A DNA stretch of 64,000 bases from Streptomyces katrae (GTDB lineage: Bacteria > Actinomycetota > Actinomycetes > Streptomycetales > Streptomycetaceae). The DNA is taken from the NCBI RefSeq assembly GCF_000717655.1, contig NZ_JNZY01000023.1, forward strand, positions 62,001 through 126,000. The letters are read 5' to 3'. Each line of letters begins with the position of its first letter. The first letter of the stretch is position 1. A program made the translations under genes and the position numbers. This document shows, one piece after another, positions 26,934 through 36,726 of this stretch. The notes beneath the pieces were generated by a model. The model saw only the letters and a program-made list of their open reading frames with translations. It was not told the DNA's origin and ran no database searches.

Positions 26934-27554
26934 CTCCCTCCCCGCGAGGACCAGCCACCTGGCAGCTCCCACCGTGTGGCTGCACGCATGACCCAGTCGA
27001 CGACGTCGGGGAAGCAAGGAGCCTGGTTGCGGAGGTCGCTGGGCCGCCGACGGGGATTGCGATGGCTGACCGCCGTCTCGGCGGGCTTCAACGATGCCCC
27101 GGTGCCACCAGGTCCGGCCGTGGCCGATCGCTCTCGGCGCGGCAGGCCGGTAGCCAGAGGCAGTGCACGAGCAGAAATTCCTGCGGCAACTCCGAGGAGG
27201 GGCCCGGCTTCCCTGCCCCTGAGGAGGTCCTCGGGATCGCTCTCTTCGTCGGTGCCGACCGGGATCGGTTCGCCTGTCGCCGATGAGAACGGCAGCACCT
27301 CGTCGAGCCCGATGCTTCTCACCTGAATAACGACTTGATACGGCTTCGCTCCACCTCGCCCCAATCAGTCTGGCGTGGCTCACTCGAACGTCGGGACGAT
27401 CTCCAGAAGGTGCTTAAGGGCGTTGGTCACAATGGGGACCTGTTTCTCAGGGGCGATGGTCCGGGTTTATCGGCGTCGATGGGCCCGGGCGGCTCGGTGT
27501 GCACTCGTGACGCTTCCGAGCGGGCGGTTTTCTGTATCTGATGACGGCCATCAT
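26934..27554. other. Gap without a confident gene
   Basis: A minus-strand frame starting near 27324 (GTG; RSIGLDEVLPFSSATGEPIP) reads plausibly for about 40 codons, then loses any protein-like character. It may be the 5' end of a decayed gene. Nothing else is recognised. Confidence 0.35.
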
Positions 27555-28133
27555 TCAAGGAAGGCGCGGAACGAGCTCCAGCCAGGCTCGCGTCTCCTGG
27601 AACGCAGGGTCGTCACCTTCCAGGAGCGCGCGGAGGGGAAGCAGCGGAGTCAGCATGTTTTTGATCCGGCGTAGCTGCAGCATCTGATCCCTCGATGCTG
27701 ATTTCCACTCTTCGGCGAGACGCGCCCCCGCTTCCAGCGACACTCCCACGTTCCGCAGGATCTCTGAGCAGAGAGCGCGAAGGTCCCGAGCCGCATCCGC
27801 GTTACTGGCCCCGAACTCCCGGATCATGTAGGCGCGCACGTTTGCAGAATCGGCCATCGCCTGCTGCGCCGTGTGGCTCCGCTCCTTTCTTGAGATTGCG
27901 GAGAGCGCGAGACGACCCCAGCGGAGCCTTGTTTTGTTTGAGAGACCAGGTGACTGCATGCCGCCGACGGCGAAGTCGCGCAACTGTTCCCAGTGCTCCA
28001 GCGAGCAGGCCCTCGCTTCGGGTGTCAGCAGGTACCGTTCCAGGTCCTCCGGCGAAGAGCTGAGGAATCGGCGCCCGCTCCCGTGGCAGCCGCGTGTCTC
28101 AGGGGAAGGGTCAGAGGATGGGGATTCCGGCAC
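27555..28133 (-). CDS. Probable Rhs-associated immunity protein
   Basis: A 192-residue helical, cytoplasmic protein (for example PEDLERYLLTPEARACSLEH). The GTG at 28133 overlaps the last 23 bp of the Rhs reading frame, giving tight translational coupling. That is the usual position of a cognate immunity gene right after an Rhs toxin tip. The sequence matches no family I know, as is common for immunity proteins. The call rests on position alone, and the partner toxin appears damaged. Confidence 0.5.
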   Translation of the reverse strand: MPESPSSDPSPETRGCHGSGRRFLSSSPEDLERYLLTPEARACSLEHWEQLRDFAVGGMQSPGLSNKTRLRWGRLALSAISRKERSHTAQQAMADSANVRAYMIREFGASNADAARDLRALCSEILRNVGVSLEAGARLAEEWKSASRDQMLQLRRIKNMLTPLLPLRALLEGDDPAFQETRAWLELVPRLP

Positions 28134-29637
28134 GTTCAAATGCCTCCTTCCCGATGTCAAGGCTCTCCTGGGAGGGCCAGTAGTGTCCACTCTGGTTGTT
28201 TATATCCGTGCCGAAGTAGTTGCCACCGTTTCCGGCGATCTCCGCCTCGTCTGCCGCCCGCACAGGAGCCCCATTCGTGAGCACGGGGTGCTTCAGCTCG
28301 GTGCCTTGAGTCATCGAAGCCTTCGTCCCCGACACGCATGGGCTTTACTCCGAGACGTTCGGCGTCTGCCAGCTCGCCTGCCAGTTGGCCCGACATCCGA
28401 TTGTGGAAGAGGCACGGTGAAAGTCCTCTTGGGTCGCTCCACGTCTCTGGGTTGTTGACGTACGTCGCCGGGTTCGGTGCAGGGACGAGCCTCAAGGGGT
28501 CCTGGGAGAGGTAGCGGGCCCATTCCGGGTCATAGTAGCGGAAGTGGTTGTAGTGGAGCCCCGACTCAAGGTCGAAATACTGGCCCGGGAAGCGCAGCGG
28601 TGTGTAGGCCGTCGCGTCGCGGCTCCACGTTGTCGTGCCCCACAGATTGGTGCGCGTGCGCCAGGTCGGTTCGCCCGACTCGTCGACGAGTTCCGTCGGA
28701 GTGCCGATCAGGTCAGTGACGATGGCGAAGAAGCGCTCGTCGGTGGAGTCCTTTCGGCGTTCTGTCTGGGCAAGGGGGCGCAGCCCTGCATAGTCCCAGG
28801 TGAAGGCGATGTCATCGGTTGTCTGCTCGCAGAGGGTCGTGCCGTCCCAGGTGAAGTGGACCGTCTCGAAAGGGGACTGCTTGGATATTCGTCGGCCCAG
28901 GGGGTCGTACGCGTACCGCCAGACCGTGCCGTCCGGTGTCGTCACCGCGGTGAGACGGTCCTCCGCGTCCCACTCGTAGCGCCAGGTGTCGGGCTTTCGG
29001 GAGAGCCGGATCTTCTGGCGTAGAACAATGCGACCCTGGCCGTCGTGTTCGTAGCGGACGGCACCCGCCCTGGTGATCCGAGTGCCCTGGTAGGCGCGTG
29101 TGCCCGTCGCGGAGTGGGACGGGTGGGCGGCTGGCCACGAGGCCTGTGTCTGGTTTCCGGCGTCATCGTAGGCGTACTGCTCCGTCCAGCCGCGCGCATG
29201 GACTGCCGTGACGCGGCCGGCCGAGTCCAGGTCGAAGCGGCGGGCGCCGGAGAGTGTGTCGCTGATGCCGACGAGACCGCCGTCCGCGCGGTAGGTGTAT
29301 GCGCGGTGTTGGAGGCGGCTGACCCAGGAAGTGATCTCCTGGGCCGTCAGGCGGCTCATCTCGTCGAACGACGACGTCAGTGACACGAAGTCCGATACTG
29401 TGCGTTCCACTTCGCGGCCCAGGGCATCGAAGGAGAAGGAGATCTGCGCCCGGATGCGGTGAGCTTCGTCCTGCGGCCCGCCTCGTCGTACGACCATTTG
29501 GCTGACCGCACCGCCGGGCGTAGTCCTGCGGACCCTGCGGCCCAGTTCGTCGTACGCATGCGTCGTCGTCCGGCCGTTGCCCTGCTCGGACTGCAGTCGA
29601 CCATAGCGATCTCGCAGGCGTTCCAGCCAAGGCTGCG
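28111..29637 (-). pseudogene. Truncated Rhs/YD-repeat toxin
   Basis: YD repeats run from about 29600 to 28650 (YDELGRRVRRTTPGG, FDALGREVERTVSDF, YDPLGRRISKQSPFE). They are followed by the Rhs core end RFPGQYFDLESGLHYNHFRY and YLSQDPLRL. The toxin tip then starts with RMSGQLAGELADAERLGVKP. At about 28320 the frame shifts: GDEGFDD continues in one frame, while the rest of the tip (LKHPVLTNGAPVRAADEAEI to GKEAFERAGIPIL, stop 28111) lies in another, and part of the tip appears deleted. The 5' end fuses to IS630 sequence at about 29637, so the secretion signal and most repeats are gone. The native Rhs would have been a large secreted toxin. Confidence 0.8.
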
Positions 29638-29639
29638 TT

Positions 29640-30600
29640 TGATGTGCGCCCACACGCCCACGACGGGGTTCAGGTCGGGCGGGTAGACGGGTAGCAGGAA
29701 GACAGTCAGTCACTCCCGCTCGGCGACAAGGTCACGCATCTTGCGGGAGACGCGGGTGTTGAGCCGGTCCCAGACCAGTTCGATCGGCGCTCTGACCAGG
29801 TGATGAACGCCGTCGACGAGTGCGATGAAGTCCCTCTCGCTCATGCTGCAACGTGTTCCTTTGCCCGCGGGATGGGTCCGCAGACGGTGACACGGCCGGG
29901 TCCTGGAACCTGGCCGCATCGCGATCAGCCCGGCCACCGACAGCCGACCCGAGCGTCGTCCGCTGACCGTCACGACCGGGGTGACCCCTCGCCGGCCCCC
30001 CAGGTCCGTCCCCGGGGCGGCCTGCAGGTGAAGCCGGCATTCCTCGAAGAAGAGGTAGCCCCCGCAGGCCGCCCGGCCCTTTTACCTCCGTCCAGGTCGC
30101 CCCCCGCCATGCGGTGACAGCCTGCTCGTCGCGTTCGGGGACCCGCCGCGCGGGCACCTGCAGGGAGAAACCGAGCCGGTACATCAGGCTCGTGGCCCCG
30201 GAGACGCTGTAGGTGATGTGGAATTTCCTGCCGATCAGCGTGGCTACCCTCGAGGCGGTCCACACCTGCAGCCGTGCGCGGCCGGCCCCTCCTCCAAGAA
30301 CCCCGCAAGCATCTCCAGACACCGCGGGGACAGGCGGCATCTTGAGCCGCTCGGGCCTCGGGAGACCAGTGCCTGAACACCTCCGTCCGGCCACAACTGG
30401 TGCCACTGGTACATGGACTGCACGCTCACCCGCAGCCGTCGTGCGACTTCCGACGGCTTGATCTTCTGCTCGAACAGTCCAGCCGCCTGCATCCGCACCG
30501 TCTCGCGCCGCTGACGTCCTGTCGGAGTCAGCCCGCCCCCATCCGCATACCTCACACACCACGGATACAGCCACCCACCCACACCCATCAGGAGCTTCGC
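29640..30600 (-). pseudogene. IS630-family transposase, decayed
   Basis: The minus strand carries, in order, the helix-turn-helix part (IKPSEVARRLRVSVQSMYQW), a middle part in a second frame (ATLIGRKFHITYSVSGATSL) and the C-terminal catalytic part (PIELVWDRLNTRVSRKMRDL, then WLTVFLLPVYPPDLNPVVGV and WAHIKRSLG). Three or more frameshifts are needed and the first catalytic Asp block is lost. Its left end abuts the Rhs coding sequence, so this insertion probably cut the Rhs gene. Confidence 0.85.
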
Positions 30601-30687
30601 AACGATTCACCCCAACAAGCTAAAGTCAGTTGGTGCGGTGTCGGCGGTCGCCCGCCGTCCAGGCGGCCGCCGACACCTTGACACCGG

Positions 30688-31155
30688 TCAGTGGTGGCGA
30701 CGCCCCCAGGACTCGGTGTCGACCGTGCGGCCGCGGTCATCGCGCAGCGTGGCGGTATCGGCGTGGTTGTCCCAGATGTAGTCGCGGCGGTTCTGGAACA
30801 GGTCGGTGCGGGTGTTGTGGCCGGTACCGGTGTGGATGCGGAGGGTGGCGCGGCTGTTGATGCGGATGTTGTCGAAGCGGTAGCGGTTGCCGTCGTCGTC
30901 GCGCAGGGTCCAGCCGCGGAGGTTGATGGCGTCGCGGGTGGTGTTGGTGATCTCCACCCACTCCGCGTTCAGGGACCGGTTCGAACGGTCCTCCCGTCCG
31001 GGGCTGTCGGCCTGGACACGGGTGATCTCCACCCGCGGGTGCTGGCGGCGGTCACGGTCCTGCGCGGTGGCCGGCAGTGCGGCAGCGCCGACCACGGCCC
31101 CGGCGGCCAGGACGGTCGCGGCGATACGACGGACGGAGGAAGAAACAGAGGACAT
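30688..31155 (-). CDS. Secreted lamin-tail-domain protein
   Basis: A 155-residue protein. MSSVSSSVRRIAATVLAAGA and the following AALPATA form a signal peptide ending at Ala-x-Ala, about residue 33. The mature part contains the lamin-tail (LTD) fold: EITRVQADSPG, WVEITNTTRDAINLRGWTLR, RYRFDNIRINSRATLRIHTG and DYIWDNHADTATLRDDRG. GAGGGAG lies about 8 nt before the ATG. LTD domains bind nucleic acid or surfaces, and many Streptomyces secrete short stand-alone versions of unknown function. It lies upstream of the decayed IS630 on the same strand. Confidence 0.88.
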   Translation of the reverse strand: MSSVSSSVRRIAATVLAAGAVVGAAALPATAQDRDRRQHPRVEITRVQADSPGREDRSNRSLNAEWVEITNTTRDAINLRGWTLRDDDGNRYRFDNIRINSRATLRIHTGTGHNTRTDLFQNRRDYIWDNHADTATLRDDRGRTVDTESWGRRHH

Positions 31156-31880
31156 GAGTGACGCTCCCTCAACAACGCTTCCGACAGCCGAAACAGGCGG
31201 GAGAAGCGGTGTGGCATCCCGGCGCGGAGTGAGCCGAGGGCCACACTCTCCACCCCGCACCTGCCCCGCCACAGCCCTTGCCGAGGCCGGTTACCAGACG
31301 CGGACATACCCGTCATACTCGCCTGCATACTGCACACATACTTCCCAGGCGTGACCCTGACATCCACGGGCGGCTACACCCACCCGGCCCGCCAGCGACA
31401 CCCGGACACAGTGCGCTCCGGCGCACCCCCAGGCGCGCTCCTGTCCCGCCTCACCCACCCGGAGTAGCCGATCAAGTAACAACCGTTCTGCGGAATTCTT
31501 CGCACCCACGCCTGTAGTTCGACAAATTCTTCGCGTCCTGCGCGGGCCGAAACTTTCGCCCGTCACCATTCGGCGTCTCGGTGGACCCAGCCGGACAACC
31601 GGCCCTGCCCTGCCGCTCGATCGGCCACGCCCAGTCACCGCTCACCGAACTGGAACCGGGCGTCCATCCGCGCCACGCGAGGCCTCCGGCACGCTCTTGT
31701 TGCACTCGATCCTGGCGTTGGCCAGCAGCCAGGCCACGACCGCCAGCCAGTCGCACTTCGAACACAACTCCGGCCGCCCACCGGGTCCCGGGGCCGTCCA
31801 GCAGCAGACATTTGCCATGCGCACGCCAGCAATCCTAGAGTCGGCGCGTTCTGATCATTGACACGGGAGTTCCGGCCACC
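31156..31880. other. Long spacer before lipoprotein gene
   Basis: No confident gene. Two minus-strand short frames stand out: one ending at 31291 with CQGHAWEVCVQYAGEYDGYV near its C-terminus, and one at 31642-31824 with ELCSKCDWLAVVAWLLAN. Neither has a ribosome site I trust. The lipoprotein promoter should lie near the right end. Confidence 0.35.
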
Positions 31881-32504
31881 ATGCGCATCCAACGACTCGT
31901 CGCGACCGCGGCCCTGCTCTCCCTCGCGACTCTGACCGCGTGCGGGAGCGAGAACGGAGCCAGTTCCATCGACGGCTCTCTGGGCAACCCGGCACCCGCG
32001 AAGAACGGCGGCACCGACGGACTGGGCGGCGGCACCGACCAGAACGGCAAGGCCGGGCTGCCCAAGGCGGGCTCGATGGCAAAAGCCGCCCAGATCGTCA
32101 ACACCTACGCCGACTGCCACGACCTCTCCACCGACCCGCACGACGACGACTTCTTCCCCGGCGACGAGACCTACGACCAGAAGTGGGGCGTTACCGAGCG
32201 CGGCGCCTGCGGCAGGGGCACCCGCATCTTCCTGTTCAAAGACTTGAAGACCTTCCAGGCCAGGTACAAGGCTGAACTCGACGAGGACCGGAAGGAAAGC
32301 CCGAACAAGGGGCACCGCGGCAAATTCCTCCTCGGCCAGGACTTCGCCGTCCTGCCCGACCAGAAGGCGGTCATCCGCAACGCGATCAAGCCCGGAGGCC
32401 TCCTGATCCTCAACTGCCACCCGGACTTCAACCCGCCCAGTGGCTACCGCAAGGACCCCGCACTCGTGAAGGGCTGCGTCCTGACCAACTACTTCGAAGA
32501 CTGA
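31881..32504 (+). CDS. Hypothetical lipoprotein, 207 aa
   Basis: MRIQRLVATAALLSLATLTA followed by Cys-Gly gives a lipobox (LTAC), so the protein is a lipid-anchored extracytoplasmic protein cut before Cys21. A Gly/Asn/Asp-rich linker (about residues 25-60) leads to a folded domain with three further Cys (DCHDLS, GACGRG, LNCHPD). No family is recognised. The gene stands alone. Confidence 0.75.
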   Translation: MRIQRLVATAALLSLATLTACGSENGASSIDGSLGNPAPAKNGGTDGLGGGTDQNGKAGLPKAGSMAKAAQIVNTYADCHDLSTDPHDDDFFPGDETYDQKWGVTERGACGRGTRIFLFKDLKTFQARYKAELDEDRKESPNKGHRGKFLLGQDFAVLPDQKAVIRNAIKPGGLLILNCHPDFNPPSGYRKDPALVKGCVLTNYFED

Positions 32505-33738
32505 TCCGCCACTCCACGCCGCGGGGAGCTCGTCTGCGCCGAGGCACTGCGCAGCACGGGAGAACGCAGAAGCCCTCGCCCCCACCGCGCCAGGCCTGCC
32601 CGAGACACCCGCGTGGCTGGTCGAACGCGGCACCTGATCGGGCGGCCTCCCGGTCCCCACCCACTCCCCCGGCTTGAACGAGACACTGACCTGCTGAAAA
32701 CCCTGCTCGACGCCGTCACCGAGCCACGCTTGGAACTCAACCCCCCGGCTGACAGCTCTCCTGCGAGTCCGCATCGGTGAATGCACCATCAGCCGGAACA
32801 ACCGGTCGATGACGAAATGGCCGCACGCCGAGGCCTCGAAGCGTGCCGTGTTGCGGTGCAGTCGTCGAACGGGCCATCCGGCAGGCCGTGGTTGCCATCC
32901 CTTGCCCACGACGTCGACGGCCGGGTCGTCAACGGTCAGGCGGCCGGGGCCGGACGCCAGCGGACTGGTAAGCGAGTGCTGCCGGCCCGGCTGCGTGACG
33001 GCGACGTGTGACGGCGGCCGATGCCCGGCCGACAGCACTCCGGGAGGAGGAGGCCACCGACGCGGCAGGCGGGCTCCTCGCCAAGCCCCATCTCACCCAA
33101 CCTGCCCGCGATGCACCCCCGCGACCCGCTCCACACCTCCCCGAACCACCCGTACAGACCCCATACCGCGCGCGGCCGGCCCGTGCGTCGAATGCAGGAC
33201 CACAGGCCTGCCAGTACGGGGGCACCGAGCGCCTGTCCGGGCGCTGTATCCCTACGGGCCGCTCCCAGATTCGGCAGAGCGGGGTGGCCCAAACCAGAGG
33301 AGACGCGTGCCCGTACGCCGGAGCTCGCTTCATTGGGTGGTTGGGCGGCCCGGTGCTACTGCCGCCAGAGCGCTCTGGTCACCGGGCCTCGCCCGCGCAC
33401 GCCCTATCGACGCGGACTGAAGCGACCGCGGACCGAGGATGCGGAGTCGCCTGTTGCGTACGCCGGGGCATGGCGCCGGCCACTGAAGAAAGCCGTTCCC
33501 GAGCCGGTCAGCTTGTCATTCAACCCCTCATGGCCGTCATCGAGTCCCTCGGCCTCGTCCTGTCCACGACTGCCCGCGGCGCTCCGCCGCCTCCGCTCCC
33601 GCGGTGAACACCGGTGTCCGACGAGAGCGGGCGGGTGGGGCGCCTGTGTGAAGAGGAAACGATTTTGTGTTTCTTGTGCAGGGTGGGGTGGGCAGTTGTG
33701 ATTCGGCTTTGTGGACGGATGGCGGAGGAGTGGGCGTG
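32505..33738. other. 1.2-kb gap with ligase-island-like sequence
   Basis: I see no intact gene. The stretch near 33345-33402 closely resembles 47185-47242 on the same strand (shared GGCCCGGTG-TACTGCC-CCAGA and CACCGGGCCT-GCCCGCGCACGCC blocks). The second copy lies inside a decayed DNA ligase region, so this gap probably holds older debris of the same kind. The P450 ribosome site (GGAGGAG, 33724-33730) is at its right end. Confidence 0.4.
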
Positions 33739-35097
33739 GTGGCAGTTCAGGACGTTCAGCGGGCCACGGGGGGTGTGCCGGGGCTGGGCCATGTGATCCA
33801 GTTGGCGCGTGATCCCCTCGCCTTTTTGGCATCCCAGCGGGAAGGGCCGGCGGTGGTGCGGCTGCAACTCGCGGGGCGCCGGGTGTATCTGGTCAACGGC
33901 GCCGAGGCGGCTCGCCAGGTGCTGGTGTCGCAGGTATTCGACAAAGGCGGCCCGTTCATGGACACGGCGCGGGTCCTGGTCGGCAACGGTGTGATCACGT
34001 GCAGCAATGCGGATCACCGGCGTCAGCAGCCGGTGATGCGGCCCGCGTTCAGCCGTCAGCAGGTGGCCCGCTACGCCCCGGTGATGAGCGAGTGCGTCAC
34101 GCAGACGGTCGGCCGGTGGTGTGAAGGTGAGCGGCTCGACGTGGAGGCGGGCATGTACGGGCTGGCGGCCCGGGTGGTGGCGCGGACGTTGATCGCGGCC
34201 CCGGCCGGCCACCACGCTGCCGATGCCATGGCCGCGGCGCTGCCGGTCCTGCTGGAGGGCATGTTCCGGCGGATGCTGGTGCCCTGGCCGCTGCTGCACC
34301 GACTCCCGCTGCCGGCCAACCGCCGCTTCCAGCAGGCGCAGGCCCGTCTGGAAAGGGCCGTTGGCGAGGTGATCGAGCAGTACCGGGGCGGGCAGGCGCC
34401 GGGGGACGATCTGCTGTCCCTGGTCATGGCCGCCGCCGACGATGACGGCCGGCCGCTTGACGACAGCGAGGTGCGTGATCAGATTCTGTCGGTGCTGGCC
34501 GCGGGAGTGGAGACCACGGCCTCTCTGCTCGCCTGGACCCTGCACGCCCTGGCCGGACACCCGAATGTGGAGCGCCGGCTGTGGGCGGAGCTGGACCGCG
34601 AGCTCGCCGGGCGGGCTCCCGTATTCGCCGACGTTCCGCGCCTGGCCTACACCCGGCAGGTCCTCCTCGAGGTGCTGCGGCTGTGGCCGCCCACCTGGAT
34701 GCTCTCCCGCATCACCCTCGAACAGACTGTGGTCGCCGGCTTCAGCGTTCCTGCGGGCGCGGATGTGATCGTCTCCCCCTACGCCCTCCAGCGCGACCCG
34801 GCCGTCTTCGACGATCCTGAGGTCTTCGATCCGGACCGGTGGCTGCCCGAACGCCTCACCACGGGCCAGCGGCAGGCGTTCACCGCTTTCGGCGGCGGGC
34901 GCCGCAAGTGCCTGGGCGAGCAGTACGGCATGGCCGAGGCCGTCCTGGCCCTCGCCGCGATCAGCAGCAACTGGCAACTGCGCAACACCGACGCCGTTCC
35001 GCTGCGGCCGAGGCCCCGTTTCCTCCTCACCCCCAAAGCCGGCCCCCTCGTCCTCACCCGCCGCACAGCCTTATCCCGCGCGGGAGGCCAGCAGTGA
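33739..35097 (+). CDS. Cytochrome P450 (terpene-cluster type)
   Basis: A 452-residue soluble P450. The oxygen-binding I-helix motif AGVETT starts at about residue 255, the K-helix ExxR is EVLR at 311-314, a PDRWLPERL block follows, and the heme loop FGGGRRKCLG has Cys391. Overall style (VPGLGHVIQLARDPLAFLAS at the N-terminus) resembles sesquiterpene oxidases such as the CYP170/pentalenene-oxidase branch. GGAGGAG (33724-33730) precedes GTG codons at 33736 and 33739; 33739 has better spacing. One TTA codon near the 3' end suggests bldA dependence. The stop overlaps the terpene synthase start (GTGA), so it probably oxidises that enzyme's product. No ferredoxin gene is adjacent. Confidence 0.93.
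   Translation: MAVQDVQRATGGVPGLGHVIQLARDPLAFLASQREGPAVVRLQLAGRRVYLVNGAEAARQVLVSQVFDKGGPFMDTARVLVGNGVITCSNADHRRQQPVMRPAFSRQQVARYAPVMSECVTQTVGRWCEGERLDVEAGMYGLAARVVARTLIAAPAGHHAADAMAAALPVLLEGMFRRMLVPWPLLHRLPLPANRRFQQAQARLERAVGEVIEQYRGGQAPGDDLLSLVMAAADDDGRPLDDSEVRDQILSVLAAGVETTASLLAWTLHALAGHPNVERRLWAELDRELAGRAPVFADVPRLAYTRQVLLEVLRLWPPTWMLSRITLEQTVVAGFSVPAGADVIVSPYALQRDPAVFDDPEVFDPDRWLPERLTTGQRQAFTAFGGGRRKCLGEQYGMAEAVLALAAISSNWQLRNTDAVPLRPRPRFLLTPKAGPLVLTRRTALSRAGGQQ
35071..35073 (+). promoter_or_regulatory. TTA codon in P450
   Basis: An in-frame TTA (Leu in RTALSRAGG) lies eight codons before the P450 stop. It is read only by the bldA tRNA, and its position just before the coupled terpene synthase start means ribosome stalling here could also limit the second gene. 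Confidence 0.7.
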
Positions 35098-36230
35098 CCG
35101 CCGTCGGCCACACCGAAGACGACGACGCCTCCGTCGCACGGCCGGCGTCCAGGCCCGGTTTACCGGGCCCAGGTGAGGGCTACCCCAGGTTCCGGATGCC
35201 GCTCTTCCCCCGGTTCGCGCCCGCCAGGCGCCGTCCCGGCCTCGAAGCTCTGGAACGACGCTGCGCGGCCCGCCTCGCCGAACTGCTCGGCGACGCCTAC
35301 GACAGCCGGGAAGAGCTGGAGGCGTTCCTGGAACATCGCACCAGCCTGTGGAACCTGCTCACCTACGCCGACGCCCGCGACGACCGCATCGAGCTGGTCT
35401 GCGCGTGGATCGATGTCCTGTTCGCCATCGACGACGTCCTCGCCCACGCCCCGGCAACGAAGATCCGGCAACTGGGCATCCACGACCTGCCGGCCGTCAT
35501 CGACGGCGGGCTCCCGGAGCCGGCTACCGTCTTCACCCGCGCCTTTCAGCAGCTGCGCGAGCAGACCCTGCCGCTGGCGCCCCCACGCGTCTGGCAACGC
35601 TACGCGCGGACCCTGCACGAGTTCCTGGACGCCTGCCACGCCGAGCGGGGTCTCATCGACAGCCGCGCCGTATTGGACCTGCCCACCTACGAAAGCCACC
35701 GCCACCGTTCGATAGGCGAATGCTGTTTCCCCCTCCTGGAATTCGCCCTCGACACCGACCTCACCGACCGGCTCGACGAGCTGCCGGAACTGCGGCGCCT
35801 GAACATACTGGTCGCCCGCCACTGGATCGGCGTCAACGACGTCTTCTCCTACCGCAAAGAGCTCTACAGCGGCGACACCATGAACGAAATCCATCTCGCG
35901 CTCGCCCACAACGGCGGCAACCTGCAAGCCGCCGTCGACCGCATCGCCGCGACCGTCCACCGTGTGGAAGCCGAGTTCGACGACGTCACCACCACCCTGC
36001 GGGCGGGCGCGGCAGGCCAGGACAACATCCTTCGCCCCTACCTCGACGCGCTGGAGGTGATGATCGCCGGGAACCTCGAATGGTCCTACCTCACCCCCCG
36101 CTACAACGGGCTCGGCCACACCTGGAACGGCCAGAGAGACACCACCGTCATCCTCACCCCTTACCGCACCGTCTACCTGCCGCACACCCACACCACGCCC
36201 CGCACGCCAGTGGCCACCGACCCCCACTGA
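35094..36230 (+). CDS. Class I terpene synthase
   Basis: A 378-residue cyclase of the bacterial sesqui/diterpene type. The metal-binding NSE triad is perfect: NDVFSYRKE with Asn248, Ser252 and Glu256. The Asp-rich motif is reduced: FAIDDVLAH has Asp113 and Asp114, but the usual downstream acidic residue is missing (Ala/His at 117-118). A late Arg-Tyr pair (YLTPRYN) is present. GGGAGG lies 6 nt before the GTG, and the start overlaps the P450 stop by 4 nt. It converts a linear prenyl diphosphate to a cyclic terpene; substrate length and product cannot be told by eye. The N-terminal 30 residues are unstructured. Confidence 0.93.
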   Translation: MTAVGHTEDDDASVARPASRPGLPGPGEGYPRFRMPLFPRFAPARRRPGLEALERRCAARLAELLGDAYDSREELEAFLEHRTSLWNLLTYADARDDRIELVCAWIDVLFAIDDVLAHAPATKIRQLGIHDLPAVIDGGLPEPATVFTRAFQQLREQTLPLAPPRVWQRYARTLHEFLDACHAERGLIDSRAVLDLPTYESHRHRSIGECCFPLLEFALDTDLTDRLDELPELRRLNILVARHWIGVNDVFSYRKELYSGDTMNEIHLALAHNGGNLQAAVDRIAATVHRVEAEFDDVTTTLRAGAAGQDNILRPYLDALEVMIAGNLEWSYLTPRYNGLGHTWNGQRDTTVILTPYRTVYLPHTHTTPRTPVATDPH

Positions 36231-36726
36231 GCCCGCCGCCCAGGGCACGCTCCACCTCTCCGGGGCGTCTGAGGGCAGCCCCGGACACACGACAGCGCGG
36301 GCCGCCACCGGGGGGTGGCGACCCGCGTCAGGGCATCGACACAGGGTGACGATCGGCGGACGGCTCCTGCGCATACGCGACTCCTGACCATGCCGGCCCA
36401 CCAGTCCCAGGCCGGGATGGCGCCCCGCAATCGGCTGAACCCGGTCAAGCGGTCAGCCGCGAACCCTCTCCACACGATCCCTTGTCGCTATGTCGTCGGT
36501 TGTCCTCCCTGAGGAGGAGGGGACTACGAGTGCACGGGCGGGTCCGTCCCGGAAGCCCCGGCGAATACGCGGATCTTGGGGATGAGTCTCGGCCACGTGT
36601 CCGAATTTCAGGTGGTACGTGCGAGGGACGGAAGGTCCGTTCTTGGGAGGGATCCGGTCTGACCCGCTCGTGCAACACAGTCGAGGCGCAAGCGATTTCA
36701 CCAGACGAAGGAACGAAACCACGCGC
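36231..36726. other. Spacer with repeat and ligase-like scrap
   Basis: Contains the left copy of the 46-bp repeat (36429-36474). The minus strand there reads GFAADRLTGFSRLRG, matching the decayed ligase region at 38.4 kb. The upstream region of the peptidase gene lies to its right. No other gene is seen. Confidence 0.5.
36429..36474 (+). repeat. 46-bp direct repeat, left copy
   Basis: It begins AATCGGCTGAACCCGGTCAA and ends CTCCACA. It matches 38398-38443 at 44 of 46 positions, in the same orientation, and the two copies bracket the secreted peptidase gene. Confidence 0.85.

Noticed and set aside
33520..34977. A 485-codon minus-strand frame opposite the P450
   Set aside because: The P450 signature motifs on the plus strand are complete; the antisense text is compositional.
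35160..36401. A 413-codon minus-strand frame opposite the terpene synthase
   Set aside because: Val/Gly/Asp-rich shadow without family motifs.
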